A DNA stretch of 64,000 nt from UBA7477 sp045602925 (GTDB lineage Bacteria; Bacillota; Clostridia; Oscillospirales; Ruminococcaceae), in contig JAZSCN010000016.1 in the NCBI GenBank assembly GCA_045602925.1, positions 3,164 through 67,163 on the forward strand, given 5' to 3'. Position numbers and translations under genes: made by a program. This document shows, one piece after another, positions 27,430 to 34,972 of the stretch (positions are counted from its first letter, which is position 1; each line of letters starts with the position of its first letter). Below the pieces are notes generated by a model. That model had not been told where the DNA came from, ran no database searches, and was given only the letters and a program-made list of their open reading frames with translations.

Positions 27430-27655
27430 AGCAAAAACAGCCCCGTCCAACAAAATGGGACGAAGCTTCTCCGTGGTACCACCCAAATTACCGTAACACA
27501 AAAGTCACGGTCACTTTGTTACCCTTAACGCAGGTATACGTTGCAGTTTTCTGCACAGCTCTCAGGTTAGCCACCGACGTGTTTTTGAAGGCTCACACCG
27601 ACCGCCTTCTCTCTTGAAAAAACACATATCGGATAATTCCGTCGTTTGCTTTTAC
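27430..27655 (-). promoter_or_regulatory. T-box riboswitch, Ala specifier GCU
   Basis: The minus strand carries the T-box core GGGTGGTACCACGG (27471-27484), then a terminator stem (27440-27466, CGUCC/GGACG core) followed by TGTTTTTGCTTTT. Upstream, Stem I shows the apical hairpin AAGGC/GCCTT with GGTGTGAGCC and a specifier loop bounded by CCGA/UCGG and GG/CC helices; the codon in it is GCU (27569-27571), alanine. Uncharged tRNA-Ala should stabilise the antiterminator and switch on alaS and the genes after it. Confidence 0.95.
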
Positions 27656-27666
27656 TATATGTATTT

Positions 27667-27695
27667 ATTATAATACCTTGTCATCGTTTTGTCAA
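27667..27695 (-). promoter_or_regulatory. Promoter of the T-box/alaS transcript
   Basis: Minus strand TTGACA (27690-27695), 17-base spacer, TATAAT (27667-27672): exact consensus. Confidence 0.88.
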
Positions 27696-27730
27696 GGTAT
27701 TTGGCTTGCTTTTTGAGCTTTTGCGCATAG

Positions 27731-27829
27731 GCATAGCGCCGTTTTTGGCTAAAGCCAAAAAACGAAAATGCCGTCTATGAAATAGACGGCGAGGAAAATT
27801 CGCCACAAATGGCGAATTTAGCGCTATGC
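27731..27829. repeat. Cloverleaf-like cluster of four inverted repeats
   Basis: A perfect 9-bp outer stem (27731-27739 GCATAGCGC with 27821-27829) encloses three hairpins: 27740-27764 (CGTTTTTGGC arms, one bulge, loop TAAA), 27770-27790 (perfect 9-bp GCCGTCTAT, loop GAA) and 27796-27819 (perfect 9-bp AAATTCGCC, 6-base loop). The last arm overlaps the stop codon region of the MFS gene. It could be a structured RNA, a composite terminator or a short palindromic mobile repeat; no transposase is nearby. Confidence 0.75.
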
Positions 27830-28984
27830 GAATGAAACGCACTTTACTGTCATTTTATAGGAAAGTGCCATGAAGACTGCGAAAAACGCCAGAAACAGTG
27901 GATACAGTTCTATTGAGATGTACTGTGCGATAAGCCCGAAAACAGGTGGCATAAAGGTTGTTCCTGTATATGCACTCGCCATTTGTATGCCTATAATAGC
28001 CTGAGAATTCTCCTTACCGAAGCAATACGGTGTTGAATGTATGATTGATGGATAAATCGGCGCACAGCCAAGGCCTATAACGACAAGTCCGACCAGTGAT
28101 GGCAGGGAGGCTTCAACCGGAAGTGCTACTGAAATTATTCCGACAAACAAAACGGAAGTTCCGAGGATTACCAGTTTCTTATCGCCAAGCTTTTCGGAAA
28201 TAAAGCCACAAATAAATCTTCCTACAGATATTCCCACATAAAACAGCGATGCAAAGCCTGCGGCAGCTTTTGCGTCTACACCTCTACAGCTTTCAAGGTA
28301 CGAGCTTGCCCAGAGTCCTGCTGTTGCTTCCATTGCACAGTAGCAAAAGAATGTGAGCAGTATCCACTTTACTCCCCTTATTTTCACAGCGCCCTTGATA
28401 CCTACGCTGCTTTCTTGTGTTTCGCCACTCTCCGACGAGCGCTTCTTCCACAATGGCAGGCTTATGAAGATAACAGCAGTAAGTACGACTTGCAGAACTG
28501 TTACGCTAAGGTATCCACCCTGCCAGCCCTTGGAGTGACCGATACAATAGCTCATAATATATGGGCTTATGGAAGCTCCCAGACCCCAGAAGCAGTGAAG
28601 CCAGCTCAGATGCCTTGCAGTAAAATGCAGTGCGACATAGTTGTTAAGGGCAGCGTCTACCGAGCCTGCACCTATTCCGTAAGGGACACAGATAAGGCAT
28701 AGGATATAGAAGTTGTCTACTGTTGCAAAGCCAAAAAGCGAGAGTGCAGTAGTCAGCACGCTAAGGGCAGTAAGGAGTCCTGCACCAAGCTTTTTTGTAA
28801 GAAAGTCAGAGGCAAGGCTTGATATAATTGTTGAAAAAGCAATTATCATAGATAGTATTCCTGCAAAGGAAAGTTCAGCGCCGAGGTCGAGCCTCATAAT
28901 CGGCCAGGCTGAGCCAAGCAGTGAATCAGGTAGCCCCAGACTTATAAATGAAAGGTAAATTACCACAAGCAGCAGCGTTGTCAT
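27824..28984 (-). CDS. Major facilitator superfamily transporter
   Basis: 386-residue membrane protein with about 12 hydrophobic helices (first one LLLVVIYLSFISLGLPDSLLG). The pattern GLPDSLLGSAW near the N-terminus resembles FucP/sugar-type and fosmidomycin-type MFS members; the substrate is unknown. AGGAGA precedes the ATG at 28984. It begins three bases after the MATE stop, so the two exporters form an operon. Its 3' end merges with the cloverleaf palindrome. Confidence 0.82.
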   Translation of the reverse strand: MTTLLLVVIYLSFISLGLPDSLLGSAWPIMRLDLGAELSFAGILSMIIAFSTIISSLASDFLTKKLGAGLLTALSVLTTALSLFGFATVDNFYILCLICVPYGIGAGSVDAALNNYVALHFTARHLSWLHCFWGLGASISPYIMSYCIGHSKGWQGGYLSVTVLQVVLTAVIFISLPLWKKRSSESGETQESSVGIKGAVKIRGVKWILLTFFCYCAMEATAGLWASSYLESCRGVDAKAAAGFASLFYVGISVGRFICGFISEKLGDKKLVILGTSVLFVGIISVALPVEASLPSLVGLVVIGLGCAPIYPSIIHSTPYCFGKENSQAIIGIQMASAYTGTTFMPPVFGLIAQYISIELYPLFLAFFAVFMALSYKMTVKCVSFA

Positions 28985-28987
28985 AAA

Positions 28988-30370
28988 TTATTCTCCTAAA
29001 GCCAGACGTCTTTTTGCTTGAGCCTTTTTTGCTCTTGACATTAAAATTGCGTAGGCGATAATCTCTGCGATGAAGGTTATCGTCCAAGAAATTATATATG
29101 AAATGTACAAGCTTTCTAAGGTATGATATTTCGGTATAGCAAAGATAGTATAAACCCACAGTATTCGCATACCGCAAACACCTAAGACGGTAATGAACAT
29201 AGGTGAAATCGACGCACCGAGGCCTCTTATTATACCGGTAGTTACGTCCATCAGTCCGCAGACAAAGTACGGCACGCATATTGCCTTTAGTCTGGCAATT
29301 CCGTATGCTACGGCTTCCGGTGAATCAGGCAGGTATATACTCAGGAGCTTATCGCCGAGAAGATATGCCACATTACCTGCGACAAGGCCGGCAACAAAAA
29401 CACTTCCGAGGCACATTGCGGCTATCTTGCCTATTCTATTGAGCTTTCCTGCGCCGTAATTCTTGCCCGTAAAGTTCACGGCAGTCTGGTGGAAGGAGTT
29501 CATCGTAGTATACACAAATCCTTCGATATTCTGAGCTGCGGCGTTACCGTTGACGGCGATTTCTTCAAAAGAGTTTACCGATGACTGTATAATTACATTG
29601 GATATTGAAAACAGCGAGCCTTGTATACCGGCAGGCAGGCCGATTCTGACCATACGCATAAGCTGGTTTTTATAAATCTTCATTTTTCTGAGCTCGAGCT
29701 TGCAGGCATCCTGTCTTTTCATAAGGGCACGGATTATAAGCAAGGCCGAAATTGTTTGAGAAAGCGCAGTCGCCAGCGCTACACCTGCAACGTCCATATC
29801 AAATACAATTACAAAAATAAGATTGAGAAGGACATTGATAACACCAGCTATAGTAAGGTAGATAAGCGGGCCTTTTGTATCGCCTGCTGCTCGCAAAATA
29901 GCCGAGCCGAAGTTATACACCATACTCGATACTATTCCACAAAAGTATATTCTCATATAAGTTGTAGACAGCCCGATTATATTATCCGGTGCTGACATCA
30001 GCGTCAAAAACAGCTCAGAGAAGCATACGCCGATTACTGTGAGCACAATTCCGCTGACTATTGCTGTCGGTATGGCAGTATGGACAACCTTAGAAGTATC
30101 GTCGTTCCTTCCTGCACCCAGAGCGTGTGCAACCGTTACGCCTGCACCGACAGAAAGTCCGATAAATAGGTTTATTATAAGGTTAATAATAGGAGCTGTA
30201 GAACCGACTGCACCGACAGAAAACTCACTGCCGTATCTTCCTACAACGACAAGGTCGGCGGCGTTGAATAAAAGCTGCAAAACGCCGGTTAGGATTATAG
30301 GCACAGTATAGCTGATTATCTTACCAAAAAGCGGGCCTTCGCACATATCTATATCTCTGCTTTTCGACAT
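28988..30370 (-). CDS. MATE family efflux transporter
   Basis: 460-residue multidrug/toxin extrusion family protein with 12 predicted helices in two repeats. Family features include PIILTGVLQLLFNAADLVVV (helix 1), VAHALGAGRNDD and the second-half LPAGIQGSLFSISNVIIQS. Such proteins export cationic compounds with Na+ or H+. I chose ATG 30370 because AGAGG lies eight bases upstream; the GTG at 30379 overlaps that SD. The promoter is at 30434-30462. Confidence 0.93.
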   Translation of the reverse strand: MSKSRDIDMCEGPLFGKIISYTVPIILTGVLQLLFNAADLVVVGRYGSEFSVGAVGSTAPIINLIINLFIGLSVGAGVTVAHALGAGRNDDTSKVVHTAIPTAIVSGIVLTVIGVCFSELFLTLMSAPDNIIGLSTTYMRIYFCGIVSSMVYNFGSAILRAAGDTKGPLIYLTIAGVINVLLNLIFVIVFDMDVAGVALATALSQTISALLIIRALMKRQDACKLELRKMKIYKNQLMRMVRIGLPAGIQGSLFSISNVIIQSSVNSFEEIAVNGNAAAQNIEGFVYTTMNSFHQTAVNFTGKNYGAGKLNRIGKIAAMCLGSVFVAGLVAGNVAYLLGDKLLSIYLPDSPEAVAYGIARLKAICVPYFVCGLMDVTTGIIRGLGASISPMFITVLGVCGMRILWVYTIFAIPKYHTLESLYISYIISWTITFIAEIIAYAILMSRAKKAQAKRRLALGE

Positions 30371-30433
30371 TTTGCTCACCTCTCTTTACGCAAAAAAATC
30401 ACAGACAAAATCATTTTGCTGTGCTTCAACTAC

Positions 30434-30462
30434 ATTATATTACCCTATATTGCAAAAGTCAA
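30434..30462 (-). promoter_or_regulatory. Promoter of MATE-MFS
   Basis: Minus strand TTGACT (30457-30462), 17-base spacer, TATAAT (30434-30439). Divergent from the AlkD promoter. Confidence 0.8.
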
Positions 30463-30492
30463 TCACTACAGCTACGATTTGTGCAAATTACC

Positions 30493-30521
30493 TTGACAAA
30501 CGTTTTCGCATAAAGTATATT
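30493..30521 (+). promoter_or_regulatory. Promoter of the AlkD-like gene
   Basis: TTGACA (30493-30498), 17-base spacer, TATATT (30516-30521), about 40 bases upstream of the start codon. Confidence 0.78.
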
Positions 30522-30559
30522 TAACCTAAATCAGCAAAAGCTCAAGGGAGGTTTTCTAT

Positions 30560-31249
30560 TTGGATATTGTAAGCGAGATAAGGCAGGCGCTATTATCTAT
30601 GGGTGAGGAAAAGTACAGAAGCTTTAGCATAAAGCTTATCCCAAATGTATCGCAAAACAAGTACATCGGTGTACGCTTCCCACTACTAAGAAAATACGCA
30701 AGTAAGCTTTACAAAAGACAGGATATCGGCGATTTTCTCACCTCTCTCCCACACTGCTATCATGAGGAAAACAACCTTCACGCTTTTATTATAGCTAATG
30801 AAAAGGATTTTTCAAAGTGTCTTGAGCTTACTGAAGGTTTTCTGCCGTACATTGAAAGCTGGGACACCTGCGACAGCCTTTCGCCAAAGGTATTCAAAAG
30901 TCATCTTTCTGAGCTTTATGAAAGGATAAAAACTTGGCTTTGCTCTAAGCACACCTACACTATACGCTTTGGGATAGTATGTCTTATGAGGTACTATCTT
31001 GATGAGGAGTTTAATAGCGAGATTTTAGAGCTTGTTGCAGGGGTAAAATCAGACGAATACTATGTAAATATGGCGAGGGCTTGGTTTTTTGCGACAGCAC
31101 TTACAAAGCGCTATGATGACACTCTCCCCTATCTTACGGGCACTATTCTTGACAGGTGGACTCACAACAAGACGATAAGAAAGGCTATAGAGAGCTTTTG
31201 CGTAGAACCCACTCAAAAGGCGTATTTACGCACTCTTATAATAAAATAG
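30560..31249 (+). CDS. DNA alkylation repair (AlkD-like HEAT-repeat) protein
   Basis: 229-residue all-helical protein of the DNA alkylation repair family (AlkC/AlkD), glycosylases that remove N3/N7-alkylated purines. Visible family features are KYIGVRFPLLRKYASKLYK near residues 32-50, ESWDTCDSL, and RFGIVCLMRYYLD in the middle. The start is TTG at 30560, with GGGAGG eight bases upstream. It is monocistronic: promoter at 30493 and terminator at 31252. Confidence 0.88.
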   Translation: MDIVSEIRQALLSMGEEKYRSFSIKLIPNVSQNKYIGVRFPLLRKYASKLYKRQDIGDFLTSLPHCYHEENNLHAFIIANEKDFSKCLELTEGFLPYIESWDTCDSLSPKVFKSHLSELYERIKTWLCSKHTYTIRFGIVCLMRYYLDEEFNSEILELVAGVKSDEYYVNMARAWFFATALTKRYDDTLPYLTGTILDRWTHNKTIRKAIESFCVEPTQKAYLRTLIIK

Positions 31250-31251
31250 TA

Positions 31252-31306
31252 AGAAACGCAGACGCAGCTTAGCTTTGGCTTTTGCTCTGCGTTTTGTTAT
31301 TTTAAA
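31252..31306 (+). terminator. Terminator of the AlkD-like gene
   Basis: Stem AAACGCAGA/TCTGCGTTT with a long loop, followed by TGTTATTTT. Confidence 0.65.
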
Positions 31307-31324
31307 AAAATATTGTTTTACTAC

Positions 31325-31379
31325 TTGACAACTGTGCATAGAGGTGGTATACTGTATATACAGCATATACACAGTATGC
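31325..31379 (+). promoter_or_regulatory. Promoter and palindromic operator of the gntR-ABC operon
   Basis: TTGACA (31325-31330), 17-base spacer, TATACT (31348-31353). Overlapping the -10 is the perfect palindrome CTGTATATACAG (31352-31363), and wider arms ATACTGT/ACAGTAT (31349-31377) surround it. This is a likely autoregulatory site for the YtrA-type repressor encoded next. Confidence 0.75.
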
Positions 31380-31404
31380 AAATTCTTGTGAAAGGAGAAT
31401 TTTG

Positions 31405-31791
31405 ATGAACATAACCATAAGCTACACAAGTGACAAGCCTATGTACGAGCAGATTGAAGACGGCATCAAGAAGGCTATTTATGACGGAAAGCTTAAAAAC
31501 AACGAGCTTCTGCCGAGTGTACGACAGCTTGCGAAGGACTTAAACGTCAGTGCAATCACGACAAAGAGAGCATACATTGACTTGGAACACGAGGGTCTTG
31601 TATACACAATATCCGGCAAGGGCACTTTTGTGAAGCTTGATAAACTGGGCGAGCTTCAAAAGGGGCGTCAGGACGAGCTACTAGGTGAGCTTTTAAAGAC
31701 TGCCGAGGAGTGCAAGGCTCATGGAATACCTAAGAAGAATGTAATTGAAAAAATTGACGAGATATACACCGAGGGCATCGAGGAAGTATAA
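31405..31791 (+). CDS. GntR family regulator, YtrA subfamily
   Basis: 128-residue transcription factor. An N-terminal winged helix (PMYEQIEDGIKKAIYDGKLK, LLPSVRQLAKDLNVSAITTK, GTFV) is followed by only ~45 residues, the short C-terminus typical of YtrA-type regulators that control adjacent ABC exporters. ATG 31405 has AAGGAGA upstream; the TTG at 31402 is less likely. It leads an operon with an ABC ATPase and two membrane proteins. Its operator is probably the palindrome over its own promoter. Confidence 0.93.
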   Translation: MNITISYTSDKPMYEQIEDGIKKAIYDGKLKNNELLPSVRQLAKDLNVSAITTKRAYIDLEHEGLVYTISGKGTFVKLDKLGELQKGRQDELLGELLKTAEECKAHGIPKKNVIEKIDEIYTEGIEEV

Positions 31792-31808
31792 CGAGAGGAA
31801 GTATAGAT

Positions 31809-32699
31809 ATGGAAAATTTGGCACTTAAAATCAACGGACTTTGCAAGGAATTTGACGGCTTTAAGCTTGATGACGTAAGCTTTGAGCTACCAAAGGGAAT
31901 GGTAATGGGACTTGTCGGTGAAAACGGCGCGGGCAAGACCACAATCATAAAGCTTATACTTAACGCTATGGCAAAAACCGGCGGTAGCATTTCAATCTTC
32001 GGAAAAGACAACACAGAGAACGAGATTCTCTGCAAGGAAAAAATCGGCTATGTAGCTGACGAGGATTATCTTATTGTTTCTTCAAACATAAAGAACTACG
32101 CAAAGGTTTTTGCGCACATATACAAGGACTGGGACCAGGAGCTTTTCGAGAAGTATGCTAAAATGTGGAATCTTCCGCCTAAGAAGAAGTTTTCTACATA
32201 CTCTAAGGGTATGAAGACCAAGGCAATGCTTGCGCTTACTCTTTCACATCACCCTGAGCTACTCATTCTTGACGAGCCGACAGCCGGTCTTGACCCTGTT
32301 GCGAGAATCGAGGTTCTCGATATTCTTCGTGAGATTGTTTCAGACGGCGACAAGTCGGTTCTCTTCTCTACTCACATCACAGGCGATTTGGACAAAATTG
32401 CTGACTGCGTAACTGTACTCATAAACGGCAAGGTTACTGACAGCATGGACATTGACAAGATTGAAGAAAAGTACGCTGTAATCAGCGGTTCGCTCGACAG
32501 CCTCACTATTACAAACAAGGACAGATGTGTTGGCATAAGACGTGGCACACAGAGCTTTGAGGCACTTGTTGAAAGACGCTATCTTGATAACTTCAAGAAT
32601 GTTACTGTAAGAACTCCTAACATTGAAAATCTCCTCACCTTCAGCATCTGGGGACACAGAGAGGATATCGTAGAGCTTGGAGGTCAGGACAATGGCTAA
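31809..32699 (+). CDS. ABC transporter ATP-binding protein (YtrB-like)
   Basis: 296-residue ATPase. Walker A is GENGAGKTT (about residue 38), the signature region reads YSKGMKTKAML rather than LSGGQ, Walker B with the D-loop is LLILDEPTAGLDP, and the switch His lies in STHITGD. This variant signature is common in YtrB/EcsA-type exporter ATPases. It overlaps the next gene by eight bases. With the GntR protein it suggests an envelope-stress or antibiotic-response exporter. Confidence 0.92.
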   Translation: MENLALKINGLCKEFDGFKLDDVSFELPKGMVMGLVGENGAGKTTIIKLILNAMAKTGGSISIFGKDNTENEILCKEKIGYVADEDYLIVSSNIKNYAKVFAHIYKDWDQELFEKYAKMWNLPPKKKFSTYSKGMKTKAMLALTLSHHPELLILDEPTAGLDPVARIEVLDILREIVSDGDKSVLFSTHITGDLDKIADCVTVLINGKVTDSMDIDKIEEKYAVISGSLDSLTITNKDRCVGIRRGTQSFEALVERRYLDNFKNVTVRTPNIENLLTFSIWGHREDIVELGGQDNG

Positions 32700-33486
32700 A
32701 AAGAAAAAGGAGCAGGTTAAGTACAACCCTTCGCTATCTAGTGTCAAGCGTTTTGGCAAGGCTCGTGGGGCTGTAATCGGCAGACAGACAATGGTTCTCA
32801 CGATTATATATGGAATAATCAGTATTGTTATACTCGCTTTATACATCTCGGGATTTTTTCTCGGCAAGGATGCAAGCGAGGGTGGCGCTGCGACCTCGTC
32901 TGTATGTTTGACGACATCATTCTTCGGTATATTCCTGTTTATGTTTAACTCAAGTATTCCTTCTGACAAGCAGGACCTTGACACGGCAAGAGGCGCACTT
33001 AGTGGCGGCTGTGCAAGTGTATCAGAGGTATTTATGCATATGCCTGTCACCAAGCTTGATATATACAAGCACTCTTTCAAGTACTTTATACTGGCGGAGG
33101 TTGTAGTGCTTGCAGGTAGCATTGCTTCTAACATAGCAATGGCTGTAACTGACAAGTACGAGGTTTTTGCAGGAATGAGTGCGATGACTTCTATCTTATC
33201 GGCAACAATGATACTTTTTGTATACCTGTTTATGTTCAAGATTTTCAAAAACATTCCTAAGAAAGTTGAAAAGACTCTCACTATTATAGGTGTTATTATC
33301 TTCTACATAGTATGGTTTGGCACTATGATTTTCGAAGACGCTTCTGCTAAGGCTGTAGAAATCCTTGCGCCACTAGCCGGTATTCCAGCACTTTGTATAT
33401 CTATTGTGACCTTTATAGCTGTACTGCTCATTCATAAGCTTTATACCGAAAAGCGAGTTGCTAATACAGCTTGGTACGACAGATAA
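32692..33486 (+). CDS. ABC-2 type membrane permease subunit
   Basis: 264-residue membrane protein with a Lys-rich N-terminus and about six hydrophobic helices (for example MVLTIIYGIISIVILALYIS). I chose ATG 32692 because GGAGG lies eight bases upstream. It overlaps the ATPase gene, so the two are translationally coupled. No closer family is recognised; the permease role is from context and topology. Confidence 0.75.
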   Translation: MAKKKKEQVKYNPSLSSVKRFGKARGAVIGRQTMVLTIIYGIISIVILALYISGFFLGKDASEGGAATSSVCLTTSFFGIFLFMFNSSIPSDKQDLDTARGALSGGCASVSEVFMHMPVTKLDIYKHSFKYFILAEVVVLAGSIASNIAMAVTDKYEVFAGMSAMTSILSATMILFVYLFMFKIFKNIPKKVEKTLTIIGVIIFYIVWFGTMIFEDASAKAVEILAPLAGIPALCISIVTFIAVLLIHKLYTEKRVANTAWYDR

Positions 33487-33504
33487 GCCTAAGGGGGATA
33501 TTTT

Positions 33505-34236
33505 ATGAAAAAGAAAAGTAATTATTACAGAACAAGACAGTTTCTCTCCCTATTTGGTATAACTGATTTACTCAGAATTATATCGCTTATCATTATTGTC
33601 GGAAATGCTTTGGTTGCATTTTTCAAGTATGACAGTGAAAGATTTGACGGAATGATTACGGGTGTGGGCGTTATGACGGCGATTGCTCTGCTTATATTCC
33701 CTGTCTGCATAGCGTCGGTGTTTATTTCACATTACACCTTTATGACAACACTTCCTGTAAAGACCTCAAAAATTCCTGATATTTTTATGAAGACAATGGA
33801 TTCACAGTTTGCAATTATAATACTGGCAGATGCTGTTGTGATGTTCCTTACAGGCTTTGAAAGACAGATTGTAATCAAGGCTCTTATATACCTTGTATTC
33901 TACATAATGTCATACATATTCTTATATGTATCTGTAACGCCCGGTGCGACAAAGGACACCAACATAAAGCGTGGAATTATCGGCGGTGTACTCGGATTTA
34001 CAGGCTATCTTGCAGGTATAGCTGCATCTGCTGCACTTACAATGATAATCGAAGATAACAGAGTATACACAAGCAAGCAGCTGACTATTATTCTTATTAT
34101 TTTCTCTGTGATTATGCTCTGCGCAATACTCACAAGACTGCTCGTCGGCAGAGGTGTTCGCACAAAGATTAGACTTATGAAGGTTTACAAGACAAGGTCT
34201 AAGAAGAAAGCACAAAAGGAAGAATCCTACGTTTAA
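33505..34236 (+). CDS. Second membrane subunit of the ABC transporter
   Basis: 243-residue membrane protein with about six helices, a basic N-terminus (MKKKSNYYRTRQF) and a Lys/Arg-rich C-terminus. AAGGGGG precedes the ATG. It lies 18 bases after the first permease and is the last gene of the operon before a strong terminator. Two dissimilar membrane subunits with one ATPase fit a heteromeric exporter. Confidence 0.7.
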   Translation: MKKKSNYYRTRQFLSLFGITDLLRIISLIIIVGNALVAFFKYDSERFDGMITGVGVMTAIALLIFPVCIASVFISHYTFMTTLPVKTSKIPDIFMKTMDSQFAIIILADAVVMFLTGFERQIVIKALIYLVFYIMSYIFLYVSVTPGATKDTNIKRGIIGGVLGFTGYLAGIAASAALTMIIEDNRVYTSKQLTIILIIFSVIMLCAILTRLLVGRGVRTKIRLMKVYKTRSKKKAQKEESYV

Positions 34237-34260
34237 GCTTATCGTCTCTCCTTATATATT

Positions 34261-34298
34261 AAACTGCCCGTACCAAAGCTGGTGCGGGCAGTTTGATT
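34261..34298. terminator. Bidirectional terminator
   Basis: Near-perfect stem AAACTGCCCG.ACCA / TGGT.CGGGCAGTTT (34261-34294) between convergent genes, followed by GATTTGATATT on the plus strand. The minus-strand side is preceded by AAACTG and followed by T-rich sequence. Confidence 0.85.
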
Positions 34299-34308
34299 TG
34301 ATATTAAC

Positions 34309-34809
34309 TTAAGAAACCGGCACAAAAGGAAGCTCAATAACATCAGTAGTTGTTTCTGTCGGCTTATCCTCTGACTTAGTTATAGTCGTAGTAGTAACCT
34401 GCTCTACCGGTGGCTTGTCGGTAGTTTCGAGGGTTATGATAATTTCTTCCTCGTCTTCCTCGGTAGTTGTAACGGTACCGGAAGTCACCTGCGACTGTGA
34501 GGTTGTAGCATCTGAACTATCTGTACTATCTGAACTATCTGCACTAGCTGTACCATTGCTATCAAGTGGCTCTGCAAGAGATTCGGCAGGTGTGGTTGTC
34601 TGGGTATCAAGATTCTCGATAATCTGCGAGTTATCGGTATTGCTATCGTCATTCTCGTTACCCTGGGCTGCTATAGTTGTGGTAGTTGTAGTAACAGCCG
34701 AATCACTTGATGCGTCGGTCTTACTCTGCGAGCTACTGTCATTATCGCAGGCACAAAGCGATGCAGCACAGACAAGTGTACATAGTGCTATAATAAGCTT
34801 TCTTTTCAA
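34309..34809 (-). CDS. Thr/Ser-rich lipoprotein of unknown function
   Basis: About 166 residues. From TTG 34809 the N-terminus MKRKLIIALCTLVCAASLCA is a lipoprotein signal, with the lipidated Cys in LCAC. The mature part is low-complexity, rich in T, S, D and E, with Thr runs, and no folded domain is visible. AGAGGA lies nine bases before the TTG; longer in-frame starts would overlap the 42-aa gene upstream. Last gene of the 34.3-37.6 kb minus-strand group. The composition resembles the linkers of the other surface proteins in the window. Confidence 0.72.
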   Translation of the reverse strand: MKRKLIIALCTLVCAASLCACDNDSSSQSKTDASSDSAVTTTTTTIAAQGNENDDSNTDNSQIIENLDTQTTTPAESLAEPLDSNGTASADSSDSTDSSDATTSQSQVTSGTVTTTEEDEEEIIITLETTDKPPVEQVTTTTITKSEDKPTETTTDVIELPFVPVS

Positions 34810-34828
34810 AGTAATCATTCCTCTTGGT

Positions 34829-34957
34829 TTACTCATCGGCGTCAATGCCCATTATTCCTGTTTCGTCATCGTCAAGCAGGTCACTCTGGGTAATAACGTC
34901 AATTCCGCTCAGCTTCTTTATTTCGATTTCAGGTGAAGTATATTCTTTCATATTCAT
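34829..34957 (-). CDS. Small acidic peptide (42 aa)
   Basis: A short ORF that reads MNMKEYTSPEIEIKKLSGID and continues with an acidic tail ending GIDADE. AGAGG lies six bases before the ATG. It sits in the 160-base gap between the secreted protein and the lipoprotein genes, with 15 and 19 bases to each side, so cotranscription is likely. The opening pattern MKEYxxPEIEIxxL followed by a D/T/S-rich tail resembles many short unannotated peptides of Clostridia; whether it is a RiPP-like precursor, signal peptide or other product is unknown. Confidence 0.6.
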   Translation of the reverse strand: MNMKEYTSPEIEIKKLSGIDVITQSDLLDDDETGIMGIDADE

Positions 34958-34972
34958 ATTGCACCTCTTTCA

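Noticed and set aside
27731..27829. Cloverleaf palindrome as a tRNA gene
   Set aside because: The arms do not match tRNA geometry: no 7-bp acceptor with T- and D-loop consensus (no GTTCRA) and stems of 9-10 bp.
32340..33281. 313-codon minus-strand frame opposite the ABC genes
   Set aside because: Fully antisense to an ATPase with intact Walker motifs and its permease; no SD or promoter supports it.
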